From: a bacterium
GTDB lineage: Bacteria > RBG-13-66-14
Length of the DNA: 32,879 bases
Direction of reading: 5' to 3'
NCBI GenBank assembly: GCA_035528375.1
Contig: DATKYS010000036.1
Location: 1-32,879, forward strand
A program made the translations under genes and the position numbers. Positions 25,949 to 32,879 of this stretch are shown here, in pieces (the stretch's first letter is position 1; every line of letters starts with the position of its first letter). The notes under the pieces were generated by a model. The model was not told the origin of the DNA. It saw only the letters and a program-made list of their open reading frames with translations, and searched no databases.

Positions 25949-26404
25949 TCAAATGTGTATTACCTCGCAGTTGTATTCTGATTCTAAGACCTGCGCGATT
26001 ACAAAACGATGACATAAATGAAAGTCCTGCTCGAAGCACATCAGCGCGGATTTTTTATTCAGGGATGTTTCAAGGACCAGTCTCAACGCATCTACGTTGG
26101 CTGGTATTACGCTGTCTAAATACCACCGAAAAAGATCTTCCAAAGACCATCTTTTTGAAAAATTCCGTTGCTCGCGTTCGATACCAAGGGATCGAAGTCC
26201 AATATAGGTGATGCAATGCTGTTCTAAACATTCACGGAGTGCTGTTTTTGAAAAGCCTTTCTTCCGTGAAATGGGATTCTTACGCACATCAATTACACAC
26301 TCAATCCGATGCTTAGTAAGTTTTTTGATAAATGCGTTAATGTCATCGGCTTCATAACCGATTGTAAAAAGCCGTGCTTCCGTGGATTGGTTATTGCTAA
26401 TCAC
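25949..26404 (-). CDS. DUF488-family protein
   Basis: The product is 151 residues with GTG start at 26404; the ribosome site is weak, so another start could be used. Family features visible: LFTIGYE (12-18), DVRKNPISRKKGFSK (39-53), LRSLGI (70-75), and the C-terminal cluster CFEQDFHLCHR (123-133), with conserved Cys, Glu, Cys, His and Arg. DUF488 has no firmly assigned biochemical role that I can cite. The gene is compositionally foreign (A/T-rich) and precedes the dual-OB-like gene by 11 bases. A weak promoter (TTCAAC-17-TAATCT on the minus strand, upstream of 26404) cannot be relied on. Confidence 0.87.
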   Translation of the reverse strand: MISNNQSTEARLFTIGYEADDINAFIKKLTKHRIECVIDVRKNPISRKKGFSKTALRECLEQHCITYIGLRSLGIEREQRNFSKRWSLEDLFRWYLDSVIPANVDALRLVLETSLNKKSALMCFEQDFHLCHRFVIAQVLESEYNCEVIHI

Positions 26405-26427
26405 CTGATATCGCTTTCTTGGATAGA

Positions 26428-27468
26428 TTACGGTTGAGGCGGCTCCGGTTGAACCGGCTCGGCCGGTTCCCAGACCTCCAGATCGAAAACCTCGACGGTG
26501 TGGGAGCCGGTGTTGGCCAGGTACAGCCGCCGGTTGTCGTAATCCAGCGCGATGCCCTCCGGGGACAAAAGCGGCGTGCCGTCGTCGGCGGTCACGCGGG
26601 TCTCGTAGAGGAGCGTCCCGTTCTCGTGGTACAGGCGGAAGCCGTCGTTCCAGCCGTCGGCGATGGCGACCACACCCCCGTCGCAGTCCAGGGCGAAGGG
26701 CGGGCGGAGACCGGTGGAAAAGCTGGAAAGCACCCGCCCCCGGTAGTCCACGTGAAGCACCAGGCCGTCCTGGGTCAAGACCCAGAGCGAGCGGTCATAA
26801 TCCATGGACATGTCCGCAATCTCGGTGTGACCGCCCAGGTCATCGCCCAGGGGAGTGTACACCTGGGTCAGGTTGCCGCGTCCGTCGAACTCGTAGAGCT
26901 CCTCCCCGGCGGCGATCCAGAGTTCACCGGCCCAGTTGGCCGCCAGCGCCCCCGGCACACTGGGGGCGTCGCTGATGCCGGAGAGCGTGCTGTCGTCGCG
27001 CAACAGGCGGCCGGTGCCCGCCGTGGCGGGGTAGCTCTCCGTGACGACGAAGGCCGTGGAGACGTCGGTGAACTTGAACACCGTCCCCGCGGAGGGGTCG
27101 GCCAGGTAGACGTCGTCCTGGTGGCTCACGGCGAGGTCGGTGGGGCGGAAGGCCCGCTCGCCGCCGCCGAAGTCGTAGTCGTACTGCTGGATGACCCGCC
27201 CGGCGGGGTCGAACACCTGCACCCGCAGGTTGCCGGCGTCCAGCACCATCAGGTCGCCGAAGTAGTCCAGGGCGAGGTCGGTGGGGTTGATGAGCTCGCC
27301 CAGGCGGGTCCCGTTGAAGCCCCAGGTGGTGTAGTGGTACACCCCCACGGCGCCACCGGGGTTCAGGCGTTCGTCCTCCTTGCCGGTAAGCCCACCCCCG
27401 CCTTCCATAGTTAGCTGGCAGGCGGTGAGGAGGAGCAGCGACAGGGCGACCAGGCTCGTTGTTCTCAT
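26428..27468 (-). CDS. NHL-repeat beta-propeller lipoprotein
   Basis: The product is 346 residues. A signal peptide ends in lipobox LLTAC (residues 13-17), so it is predicted to be a lipoprotein outside the cytoplasm. The mature part consists of repeats with INPTDLALDYFGDLMVLDAGNLRVQVFD, FRPTDLAVSHQDDVYLADPSAG and SPEGIALDYDNRRLYLANTG, the NHL propeller pattern of about 40-50 residue blades; I count about six. No enzyme motif is seen, so a binding or scaffold function is assumed. It is downstream of mtnP by 48 bases on the same strand. The stop at 26428 abuts the A/T-rich cassette. Confidence 0.85.
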   Translation of the reverse strand: MRTTSLVALSLLLLTACQLTMEGGGGLTGKEDERLNPGGAVGVYHYTTWGFNGTRLGELINPTDLALDYFGDLMVLDAGNLRVQVFDPAGRVIQQYDYDFGGGERAFRPTDLAVSHQDDVYLADPSAGTVFKFTDVSTAFVVTESYPATAGTGRLLRDDSTLSGISDAPSVPGALAANWAGELWIAAGEELYEFDGRGNLTQVYTPLGDDLGGHTEIADMSMDYDRSLWVLTQDGLVLHVDYRGRVLSSFSTGLRPPFALDCDGGVVAIADGWNDGFRLYHENGTLLYETRVTADDGTPLLSPEGIALDYDNRRLYLANTGSHTVEVFDLEVWEPAEPVQPEPPQP

Positions 27469-27516
27469 CGTGTTTCCGACGCGGGGAGGGATTTAAACTA
27501 CGCGGTCCCGGTGGAA

Positions 27517-28383
27517 TCAGTTCGCTAAATACCTGCCGGCGATGGGCTTCAGCCGGTGCACCACCGCCGGCGGCACGTTCTCGCGGTCGGTGACGATGGA
27601 GTTCGCCAGGGCCGTGTGGCAGGAGCACTCGACGTCCATGGGGACGGCGGGGACGATGCGCTCGATCAGCTTCTTCGCGTTCTCGACGTTTTTCAAGAGG
27701 TTGGCCACGACCATCTCGGCGGTGACGGTCTCTTCGCCCTTGCGCCAGCAGTCGTAATCCGTGGAGAAGGCGAGGGTGGCGTAGGCAATTTCGGCCTCGC
27801 GGGCCAGGCGCGCCTCGGTGAGATTGGTCATCCCGATGACCGAGACGCCCCAGGAGCGGTAGAGTTCGCTTTCGGCGCGGGTGGAGAACTGGGGTCCCTC
27901 CATGCACAGGTACGTCCCGCCGTCGTGGGTGGAAAGTCCCAGCTCGCGGCACTTGGAGACGAGGATTTTCCGAAGCTCGGCGCAGAAGGGATCGGCCAGG
28001 CCCACGTGGGCCACCACGCCGTCGGTGAAGAAGGTGTCCTGTCGGTGGCGGGTACGGTCTATGAACTGGTCGGGAACCACCACGTCCAGGGGCCGTATCT
28101 CCTCCTTCATGGAGCCCACCGCCGAGACGGAGATTATCCAGCGGACGCCCAGCATCTTCAGGGCGCAGATGTTGGCCCGGTAGTTGACCTCGGATGGAGA
28201 GCGGACGTGGCCCCGTCCGTGCCGGGGGAGAAAGGCCACCTCGCGCCCGGCCAGCTTCCCGACGACGGCCGCATCCGAGGGCTCGCCGAAGGGCGTGCTG
28301 ATCCACTCCTCACGGGCCTCGGTGAGACTCTCGATCCGGTACAGACCGGACCCGCCGATGACGCCAATAATCCTCTCCGCCAT
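27517..28383 (-). CDS. mtnP: S-methyl-5'-thioadenosine phosphorylase
   Basis: The product is 288 residues. It phosphorolyses 5'-methylthioadenosine to adenine and methylthioribose-1-phosphate in methionine salvage. The start ATG 28383 follows GAGGAGCG; the open frame continues further back without a good site. Motifs: IGVIGGSGLY (4-13), PRHGRGH with phosphate-binding residues, ISVSAVGSM, GGTYLCMEGPQFSTRAES, IGMTNLTEARLAREAE and FSTDYDCW. The last contains the Asp of the 6-amino-purine pocket. The family also includes inosine phosphorylases; the motifs favour MTA. Promoter at 28427-28455. Confidence 0.94.
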   Translation of the reverse strand: MAERIIGVIGGSGLYRIESLTEAREEWISTPFGEPSDAAVVGKLAGREVAFLPRHGRGHVRSPSEVNYRANICALKMLGVRWIISVSAVGSMKEEIRPLDVVVPDQFIDRTRHRQDTFFTDGVVAHVGLADPFCAELRKILVSKCRELGLSTHDGGTYLCMEGPQFSTRAESELYRSWGVSVIGMTNLTEARLAREAEIAYATLAFSTDYDCWRKGEETVTAEMVVANLLKNVENAKKLIERIVPAVPMDVECSCHTALANSIVTDRENVPPAVVHRLKPIAGRYLAN

Positions 28384-28426
28384 GAACGCTCCTCGGGGTG
28401 GAAACGGTTGTCCTCTCTTGAGAGCT

Positions 28427-28455
28427 AGCTTACCACAGTCGGCGGGTCGGTACAA
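28427..28455 (-). promoter_or_regulatory. mtnP promoter
   Basis: On the minus strand TTGTAC (28450-28455), a 17-base spacer and TAAGCT (28427-28432), with TG close before the -10, lie about 44 bases upstream of the start codon. Confidence 0.55.
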
Positions 28456-28520
28456 CTCGGACGCGACGGCTGGACGCGAAAAACCCGACGCGGTGACGGG
28501 ACACGGGAGGCCCGTCCCGC

Positions 28521-28548
28521 TTGACTTTTGACCCCCGTCAAACATAAA
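28521..28548 (+). promoter_or_regulatory. Promoter of the gene at 28584
   Basis: TTGACT (28521-28526), a 16-base spacer and CATAAA (28543-28548) face right. A second TTGACC at 28528-28533 overlaps the same area. It would give a leader of about 30 bases if the ATG at 28584 is used. Confidence 0.5.
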
Positions 28549-28583
28549 CTGTGTCGGTTTGTACCTCCCAATGGATCGCCTCC

Positions 28584-28994
28584 ATGCCGAGGGAAAAGAC
28601 CGGCGACGCCCCGCTCAAGGGCAGCCTGCGGCACGCCTTCTCCGTCAAGGTCAGAAGCGATTTGCCCCCGGAGAAGGCCGACGAGCTCATCGAACGCATC
28701 TGCCAAAAGCTTTTCGAGAAGAACCTCCTCGAGCCGGCGGTCTTGTTCGTTCAGAGCTCGTACCCCATGGCCTACTACGGCAGTCAGGCCATGCTGGTGC
28801 TGGAGCCGTTCATCGCCGGGTTCCTGGAGCTGTTCTGGCCCGCCTTCCTCGAGGTGGCCCCCTACGACCGGCTCCAGAGGCTCTTCGAGAACCGGGAGTA
28901 CGTCCAGCGCTTCCTCGCCCGCATGGACGACTACCTCGACGAGAAGAGGCAGACCAAACGCACGCGAAAACGCAAACGCTGGCACTGGCGCTAG
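28584..28994 (+). CDS. Small protein of unknown function with basic C-terminal tail
   Basis: The product is 136 residues from ATG 28584 (GTG 28551 in the same frame is an alternative; no strong ribosome site precedes either). The central part is a compact helical/hydrophobic region with VLFVQSSYPMAYYGSQAMLVLEPFIAGFLELFWPAFLEVAPYD, perhaps amphipathic. The last 16 residues are almost entirely Lys/Arg with Trp and His (KRTRKRKRWHWR), as in nucleic-acid-binding or membrane-associating tails. I do not recognise a family. Codon use is host-like, so I take it as a real gene. It lies between divergent mtnP and the mscL remnant. Confidence 0.75.
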   Translation: MPREKTGDAPLKGSLRHAFSVKVRSDLPPEKADELIERICQKLFEKNLLEPAVLFVQSSYPMAYYGSQAMLVLEPFIAGFLELFWPAFLEVAPYDRLQRLFENREYVQRFLARMDDYLDEKRQTKRTRKRKRWHWR

Positions 28995-29003
28995 GGGCCG
29001 GCG

Positions 29004-29029
29004 ATAAACCGCCGCCTCCTTGCGGTTAT
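29004..29029 (+). other. Inverted repeat upstream of the mscL remnant
   Basis: ATAAACCGC and GCGGTTAT pair around a short loop in the spacer between 28994 and 29121. There is no T run. It may be a weak terminator or a chance palindrome. Confidence 0.3.
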
Positions 29030-29120
29030 AGGAGAATAAGGGCGACCGGGCAGCTCCACCGGCGCAAGAGGCCGGACGAGTCAACGGCCGGAGAGTGGCT
29101 TGTAATCGGGGGGAGGAGTA

Positions 29121-29327
29121 ATGTTTAAGGCGTTCCGCGAGTTCATCAGCCGGGGCAACGTCGTCGAGCTGGCGGTGGGCATCATCATCGGAGCCGCCTT
29201 CGGCGCCATCGTCACCTCGCTGGTCTCCGACGTGGTCATGCCGCCCCTGGGGCTGGTGCTGGGCGGGATGGTGCCGCTTAACGCCACTCGTTGCGCCCAC
29301 TGCACCTCGGAGCTGACCCCGGCTTGA
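29121..29327 (+). pseudogene. mscL: mscL with a large in-frame internal deletion
   Basis: The 68-residue frame begins with a textbook MscL N-terminus: [45 protein letters not shown], the first transmembrane helix and its flanks. It then jumps directly to [18 protein letters not shown], which matches the extreme C-terminal zinc-ribbon tail of long MscL proteins. The extracellular loop, second helix and cytoplasmic region (about 80-90 residues) are missing. GGAGGAG precedes the ATG, so initiation looks intact. MscL is the large mechanosensitive channel that releases solutes on hypo-osmotic shock; this product cannot form it. Whether the deletion is real or an assembly collapse cannot be told from here. 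Confidence 0.85.
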
Positions 29328-29346
29328 GCGGCGACCGACGTCGGGC

Positions 29347-29375
29347 TTGTCCGGGGGGCGTCTCCCCGGTATAAT
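29347..29375 (+). promoter_or_regulatory. Promoter of the GlmL-like operon
   Basis: TTGTCC (29347-29352), a 17-base spacer and a perfect TATAAT (29370-29375) lie 68 bases before the start codon, giving a leader of roughly 60 bases. Confidence 0.7.
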
Positions 29376-29443
29376 CGCCTTTTGAGCACATCACCCGAAG
29401 ACTTCTTGGCAGATCAACGTCTCCAGATGAAAGCACACTATTT

Positions 29444-31297
29444 ATGAAGACTATCCTGGCGACGGACTGCGGCTCCACCACCACCAAGGCCATCTTTATC
29501 CAGCAACAGCCCGACGGGGTGTACCGTCTGGTCGTCCGGGGCGAAGCGCCCACCACCGTGGAGAAACCGGCCGAGGACGTGACCCGGGGCGTCATCAACG
29601 CCGTGAGCGAGGTGGAGGAGCTTTCGGGGCGTAAGTTCATCGCCGCCGACAACACGATAATGGTCAAGAAGGACGACAAAGAGGGCTGCGACATTTACCT
29701 CTCCACCAGCTCCGCCGGGGGCGGCCTGCAGATGATGGTCGCCGGCGTGGTGAAGCAGATGACTGGTGAGTCGGCGCAGCGCGCCGCCCTGGGCGCCGGG
29801 GCAATCGTCATGGACGTCCTGGCCACCAACGACCGTCGGCCGAATCACGTCAAGATCGAAGCCATCCGCCGCCTGCGGCCGGACATCATCCTTCTGTCCG
29901 GGGGGGTGGACGGCGGGACGATCAAGCACGTGGCCGCGCTGGCCGAGATAATCGGCGCCGCCGACCCCAAGCCCCGCTTCGGCGTCGGGTACAACCTGCC
30001 GGTCATATACGCCGGGAACATCGCCGCCCGGGAGGTCGTCGAGAAGGAGCTGGGCAAGAAGACGGCGCTCCAGATGGTGGACAACATCCGGCCGGTGCTG
30101 GAGCGGGAAAATTTAGGTCCGGCGCGAAACGCCATCCACGACCTCTTCATGGAGCACGTCATGGCCCAGGCGCCGGGCTACTCCAAGCTCATGACCTGGG
30201 CCCGGGACACCACCGGGGAGAACATCCCCATCATGCCCACCCCCGGGGCCGTCGGCGAGATTATCCAGACCATCGCCCGCCGGGAGGGCATCACGGTCAT
30301 CGGCGTGGACATCGGCGGCGCCACCACCGACGTCTTCAGCGTCTTCAAGGGCGAGAAGTACGAGGAGACCCGCGAGATCGTCTTCAACCGCACCGTCTCG
30401 GCCAATCTCGGCATGAGCTACTCCATCTCCAACGTCATGGCCGAGACCGGCTTCGACAACGTCATGCGCTGGGTGCCCTTCCACATTGATGAGAAGGAGC
30501 TCCGGAACCGGATCCGCAACAAGATGATCCGGCCCACCACCATCCCGCAGGCCCTGGATGACCTGATAGTGGAGCAGGCCATCGCCCGGGAGGCGCTCCG
30601 GCTGGCCTTCATCCAGCACAAGCTCCTCGCCGTCGGGTTGAAAGGTATCCAGCGGATGCGGACCATCTCCGAGACCTTCTCCCAATCCGGGTCGGGCGAG
30701 ACGCTGGTGGACATGCTGGACCTGGACATCCTGGTCGGCTCCGGCGGCGTCCTGTCGCACGCCCCGAGGCGGTCCCAGGCCGCCATGATGCTCATAGACG
30801 CCTTCCTGCCCGAGGGCATCACGGCGCTCGCGGTGGACTCCATCTTCATGATGCCCCAGCTCGGGGTGCTGTCCAAGGTGAACGAGAAGGCGGCCACCGA
30901 CGTCTTCGTCCGCGACTGCCTGATACACCTGGGCACCTGCGTGGCCCCCGTGGTCCAGGCCAAGCCGGACGAAAAGGTGGCCGACATCGAGCTCGCCTTC
31001 GACGACGGGCGCACCGAGACCTTCGAGATGAACTTCGGCACCCTGACGGTCGTCCCCCTGCCCTGGACGGATAAGCCCAGCGCCACCCTGCGGGCCAACC
31101 CGCAGGGGAAGGCCGACTTCGGGGCCGGACCCGGGAAACCCGTCGAGCGGAAGATTACCGGGGGACTTTCCGGCGTCATCCTCGACGCCCGCGGACGACA
31201 GCCCTTCCAACTGCCCGAGGACGACACCCTCCGGGTCAAAAAGCTCCAGGAGTGGCAGAAGGCCCTCGACTGTTACCCGGCTTACGAAACCAAGTAA
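29444..31297 (+). CDS. glmL: GlmL/MutL-like ASKHA ATPase (glutamate mutase-associated family)
   Basis: The product is 617 residues. It carries a phosphate-1 motif at the N-terminus, ATDCGSTTTKAIF (about 6-18), SSAGGGLQMMVAGVV (about 86-100), a LSGGVDGGT motif (about 150), and a second nucleotide-fold motif GVDIGGATTDVFSV (about 285-300). These match the protein family encoded with coenzyme-B12-dependent glutamate mutase (called GlmL/MutL; not the mismatch-repair protein), thought to reactivate or assemble the mutase. No mutase subunit gene (glmS/glmE) or other B12 enzyme is in the window, so its client is unknown. It shares a transcription unit with the next gene, 25 bases away. Start ATG 29444 lacks a strong ribosome site. 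Confidence 0.85.
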   Translation: MKTILATDCGSTTTKAIFIQQQPDGVYRLVVRGEAPTTVEKPAEDVTRGVINAVSEVEELSGRKFIAADNTIMVKKDDKEGCDIYLSTSSAGGGLQMMVAGVVKQMTGESAQRAALGAGAIVMDVLATNDRRPNHVKIEAIRRLRPDIILLSGGVDGGTIKHVAALAEIIGAADPKPRFGVGYNLPVIYAGNIAAREVVEKELGKKTALQMVDNIRPVLERENLGPARNAIHDLFMEHVMAQAPGYSKLMTWARDTTGENIPIMPTPGAVGEIIQTIARREGITVIGVDIGGATTDVFSVFKGEKYEETREIVFNRTVSANLGMSYSISNVMAETGFDNVMRWVPFHIDEKELRNRIRNKMIRPTTIPQALDDLIVEQAIAREALRLAFIQHKLLAVGLKGIQRMRTISETFSQSGSGETLVDMLDLDILVGSGGVLSHAPRRSQAAMMLIDAFLPEGITALAVDSIFMMPQLGVLSKVNEKAATDVFVRDCLIHLGTCVAPVVQAKPDEKVADIELAFDDGRTETFEMNFGTLTVVPLPWTDKPSATLRANPQGKADFGAGPGKPVERKITGGLSGVILDARGRQPFQLPEDDTLRVKKLQEWQKALDCYPAYETK

Positions 31298-31322
31298 AAA
31301 GCTCCGACTCCGGAGGACCAAC

Positions 31323-32444
31323 GTGGGACACGCCTACACACCGGGACTGAAGGTCACCGACAACACGACCGTCGTCAAGGAGCGCAAGCTGCCCCTGAAG
31401 GGTGAAATTCTGGTCGAGAAGGGCAGCCGCGTGACCGCCCTGGACGTCGTGGCGCGGACCTTCCTCCCGGGTAACGTCGAGAGCATCAACGTCGCCAACA
31501 AGTTCTCCCTCCCCGCCTCGGACCTCGACGACGTCCTTCTGGTCAAGGTGGGCGACAAGGTCGAGAAGGACCAGGTCATCGCCAAAAACAAGGGCCTCTT
31601 CGGTCTTTTCAAGAACGAGCTCCACGCTCCGGTGGCGGGCACCGTGGAGACCATCTCCAACATCACGGGACAGCTCCTTTTGCGCGAACCGCCGCACCCG
31701 GTCCAGATCAACGCCTACATAGACGGCATCGTCAAGGAGGTCATCCCCGAGGAGGGGGTGCTGGTCGAGACCCGGGGCGTCTTCATCCAGGGGATATTCG
31801 GCGTCGGCGGGGAGGCCCACGGCGAGATACACATGGTCGTGGACTCGGCCGACGAGAGCCTGACGCCGGAGGCCATCGGCCCGGAGTGCAAGGGGAAGAT
31901 AGTGGTCGGTGGCGACTTCGTCTCCAACGCCGCCCTGGCCAAGGCGATAAAGGTCGGCGCCGTGGGCGTGGTCGCCGGGGGATTCGACGACTCGGACCTG
32001 AAGGATTTCCTGGGCTACGACCTCGGCGTGGCCATCACCGGCCACGAGGACAAGGGCATCACTTTAATCATCACCGAGGGGTTCGGCAAGATACGCATGG
32101 CCCAGGGGACCTTCGATCTCTTGAAGAGCGTGGAGGGCCGGATAGCCCATATCAACGGCGCCACCCAAATCCGCGCCGGCGTCATCCGCCCCGAAATCAT
32201 CGTCCCCCACGCCGAGGGCGGCGCACCGGAGAAGAAGACGGAGGAAGAGGGGGAGCTCAAGAAGGGGACGCCGGTCCGCTGCATCCGCGAGCCCTACTTC
32301 GGCCTCTTGGGCAAGGTCACGGAACTTCCCGTGGAACTGACGGAGCTCGCCTCGGAGACCAAGGTTCGTATACTCAAAGCGAAGTTGGAGGACGGCCGCG
32401 AGGTGACCGTCCCCCGCGCCAACGTGGAGCTCATCGAGAGCTGA
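31323..32444 (+). CDS. Barrel-sandwich / KOW-like protein paired with the GlmL-like ATPase
   Basis: The product is 373 residues with GTG start at 31323; GGAGG at 31312-31316 fixes it. An N-terminal region (about 60-140) contains VKVGDKVEKDQVIAKN and HAPVAGTVETISNITGQLLL, the beta-sandwich pattern of biotinyl/lipoyl or RnfC-like domains, but without the lysine motif MKM that is modified. The middle (about 150-300) has mixed alpha/beta motifs such as GVVAGGFDDSD and FGKIRMAQGTFDLL. The last 60 residues have a KOW-like stretch (GTPVRCIREPYFGLLGKVTELPVEL). I do not recognise a named family. Co-transcription with the GlmL-like ATPase suggests a joint role. Confidence 0.78.
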   Translation: MGHAYTPGLKVTDNTTVVKERKLPLKGEILVEKGSRVTALDVVARTFLPGNVESINVANKFSLPASDLDDVLLVKVGDKVEKDQVIAKNKGLFGLFKNELHAPVAGTVETISNITGQLLLREPPHPVQINAYIDGIVKEVIPEEGVLVETRGVFIQGIFGVGGEAHGEIHMVVDSADESLTPEAIGPECKGKIVVGGDFVSNAALAKAIKVGAVGVVAGGFDDSDLKDFLGYDLGVAITGHEDKGITLIITEGFGKIRMAQGTFDLLKSVEGRIAHINGATQIRAGVIRPEIIVPHAEGGAPEKKTEEEGELKKGTPVRCIREPYFGLLGKVTELPVELTELASETKVRILKAKLEDGREVTVPRANVELIES

Positions 32445-32471
32445 TTGCGCGCCACAATCCGGCAACTAACG

Positions 32472-32494
32472 GGAGCCGCCGGCTCCTGTTTTTT
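32472..32494 (+). terminator. Terminator of the GlmL-like operon
   Basis: GGAGCC (32472-32477) pairs with GGCTCC (32481-32486) with a 3-base loop, followed by TGTTTTTT. It is an intrinsic terminator 28 bases after the stop codon. Confidence 0.85.
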
Positions 32495-32496
32495 AC

Positions 32497-32523
32497 TTGA
32501 CGGAGTGCGATATAAGGTACACT
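32497..32523 (+). promoter_or_regulatory. Candidate promoter of the decayed locus at 32549
   Basis: TTGACG (32497-32502) immediately follows the terminator. TACACT (32518-32523) lies 15 bases further on, a slightly short spacing. It is followed by a GGGAAGGA ribosome-like site. Confidence 0.35.
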
Positions 32524-32544
32524 ATTAAGTAGTTGGGAAGGACT

Positions 32545-32776
32545 ATAAAAAGCATCATATATTTACGACACATACCCACCCGGCTGGTCCGATTACTGGC
32601 CCGGCGACCCCACCGACCATTGCCACTGGGACTGGCTCAAGCGCAGCCTCTGGCCGCAGGAACTGCACGAGGCCGTGTGCGCCGACATGCTCCTGGAGAT
32701 GCTCATAGACGACTGGGGCACATTGGGAGAGCTATATGAGGAGGACATCCTGACCATCCCGCGCTGGGTGCTTTAG
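32545..32776 (+). pseudogene. Decayed secreted-protein gene
   Basis: From 32549 to TAG 32774-32776 a frame reads naturally (YDTYPPGWSDYWPGDPTDHC, then WLKRSLWPQELHEAV, ending DDWGTLGELYEEDILTIPRWVL) with host-like codons but no usable start: a TAA stop precedes it at 32546-32548. At 32545, in another frame, ATAAAAAGCATCATAT resembles the start of the next gene (ATGAAAACCGTCATAT) with the ATG changed to ATA. This looks like the signal-peptide start of a paralogue that lost its initiator and part of its body or shifted frame. An assembly error is possible. Confidence 0.6.
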
Positions 32777-32791
32777 TGAAACGGAGGAGTC

Positions 32792-32879
32792 ATGAAAACC
32801 GTCATATTGATGCTCGTGCTGCCGCTGGTCGCTCTCGCCGGCCTGGACGCCGTGTTCTTGGTGGGGGATTTTTACCAAT
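32792..32879 (+). CDS. Start of a secreted protein gene, cut by window end
   Basis: Twenty-nine codons are seen before the window ends. CGGAGGAG at 32782-32789 is a strong ribosome site. The peptide MKTVILMLVLPLVALAGLDAVFLVGDFYQ is a signal peptide with likely cleavage after LALAG. The rest and the function are outside the window. It starts 15 bases after the stop of the decayed frame and may share its promoter. Confidence 0.75.
   Translation, partial: MKTVILMLVLPLVALAGLDAVFLVGDFYQ

Noticed and set aside
25107-26427. Integrase attachment site or transposon ends flanking the A/T-rich cassette
   Set aside because: I looked for matching direct or inverted repeats at both borders and found none convincing; no integrase or transposase is nearby.
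29328-29443. Possible selenocysteine read-through of the TGA ending the mscL remnant
   Set aside because: The sequence beyond the TGA is not MscL-like, and the last residues before it already match the natural C-terminus of long MscL proteins.

Overview
The window is a GC-rich bacterial chromosome segment. Its genes use G/C-ending codons heavily, spacers are short, and promoters are recognisable sigma70-type boxes. The RNase P RNA reads as bacterial type A. The mixture of genes (selB/selC, a GlmL-like ATPase, CoA-disulfide-reductase-like enzyme, MrfA/MrfB, MutL, DUF4097-type protein, small secreted proteins of unknown function) fits an uncultured high-GC bacterium, perhaps a metagenome-derived candidate phylum. 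I cannot place the phylum from sequence reading alone.

Layout. 1-630: a terminator-like hairpin, then rnpB with its own promoter and terminator. 654-3402 (minus): a DUF4097-like lipoprotein-like gene and a GT-C type membrane glycosyltransferase. 3522-5636 (plus): selB followed at once by the selenocysteine tRNA gene selC. 5646-6396: a compositionally foreign secreted protein. 6414-10955 (minus): a tightly overlapping N6-methyltransferase / lytic transglycosylase / ABC exporter cluster. 11106-21133 (plus): a long co-directional run with a fumarase beta-type subunit, YmdB phosphoesterase, CoA-disulfide-reductase-like enzyme, solute-binding lipoprotein, ComF, alpha-toroid protein, MrfA helicase, a secreted protein and NfeD. 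21216-28383 (minus): a MTA phosphorylase, NHL lipoprotein, an A/T-rich two-gene cassette (DUF488 plus a dual-OB-like protein), MrfB exonuclease, MutL and a membrane protein. 28584-32444 (plus): a small basic-tailed protein, an internally deleted mscL, and a GlmL-like ATPase with an unusual barrel-sandwich partner. 32497-end: a decayed gene and the start of a secreted protein.

How genes work together. selB and selC form the UGA-recoding core, but no selenoprotein gene is visible here. MrfA (helicase) and MrfB (exonuclease), partners in mitomycin-lesion repair in Bacillus, both occur but on opposite strands about 4.6 kb apart. MrfB sits directly between mutL and the A/T-rich DUF488 cassette. 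The second cassette protein ends in a QPTLF peptide that looks like a sliding-clamp-binding motif, so the stretch 21938-26404 may be a DNA-maintenance or defence-type neighbourhood. This cassette is the best candidate for an under-described system in the window. Two genes (mscL and the locus at 32549) appear to carry internal deletions, which could be real decay or assembly errors. No CRISPR array, transposase, integrase or rRNA gene was seen. No stretch longer than about 300 bases lacks a gene.
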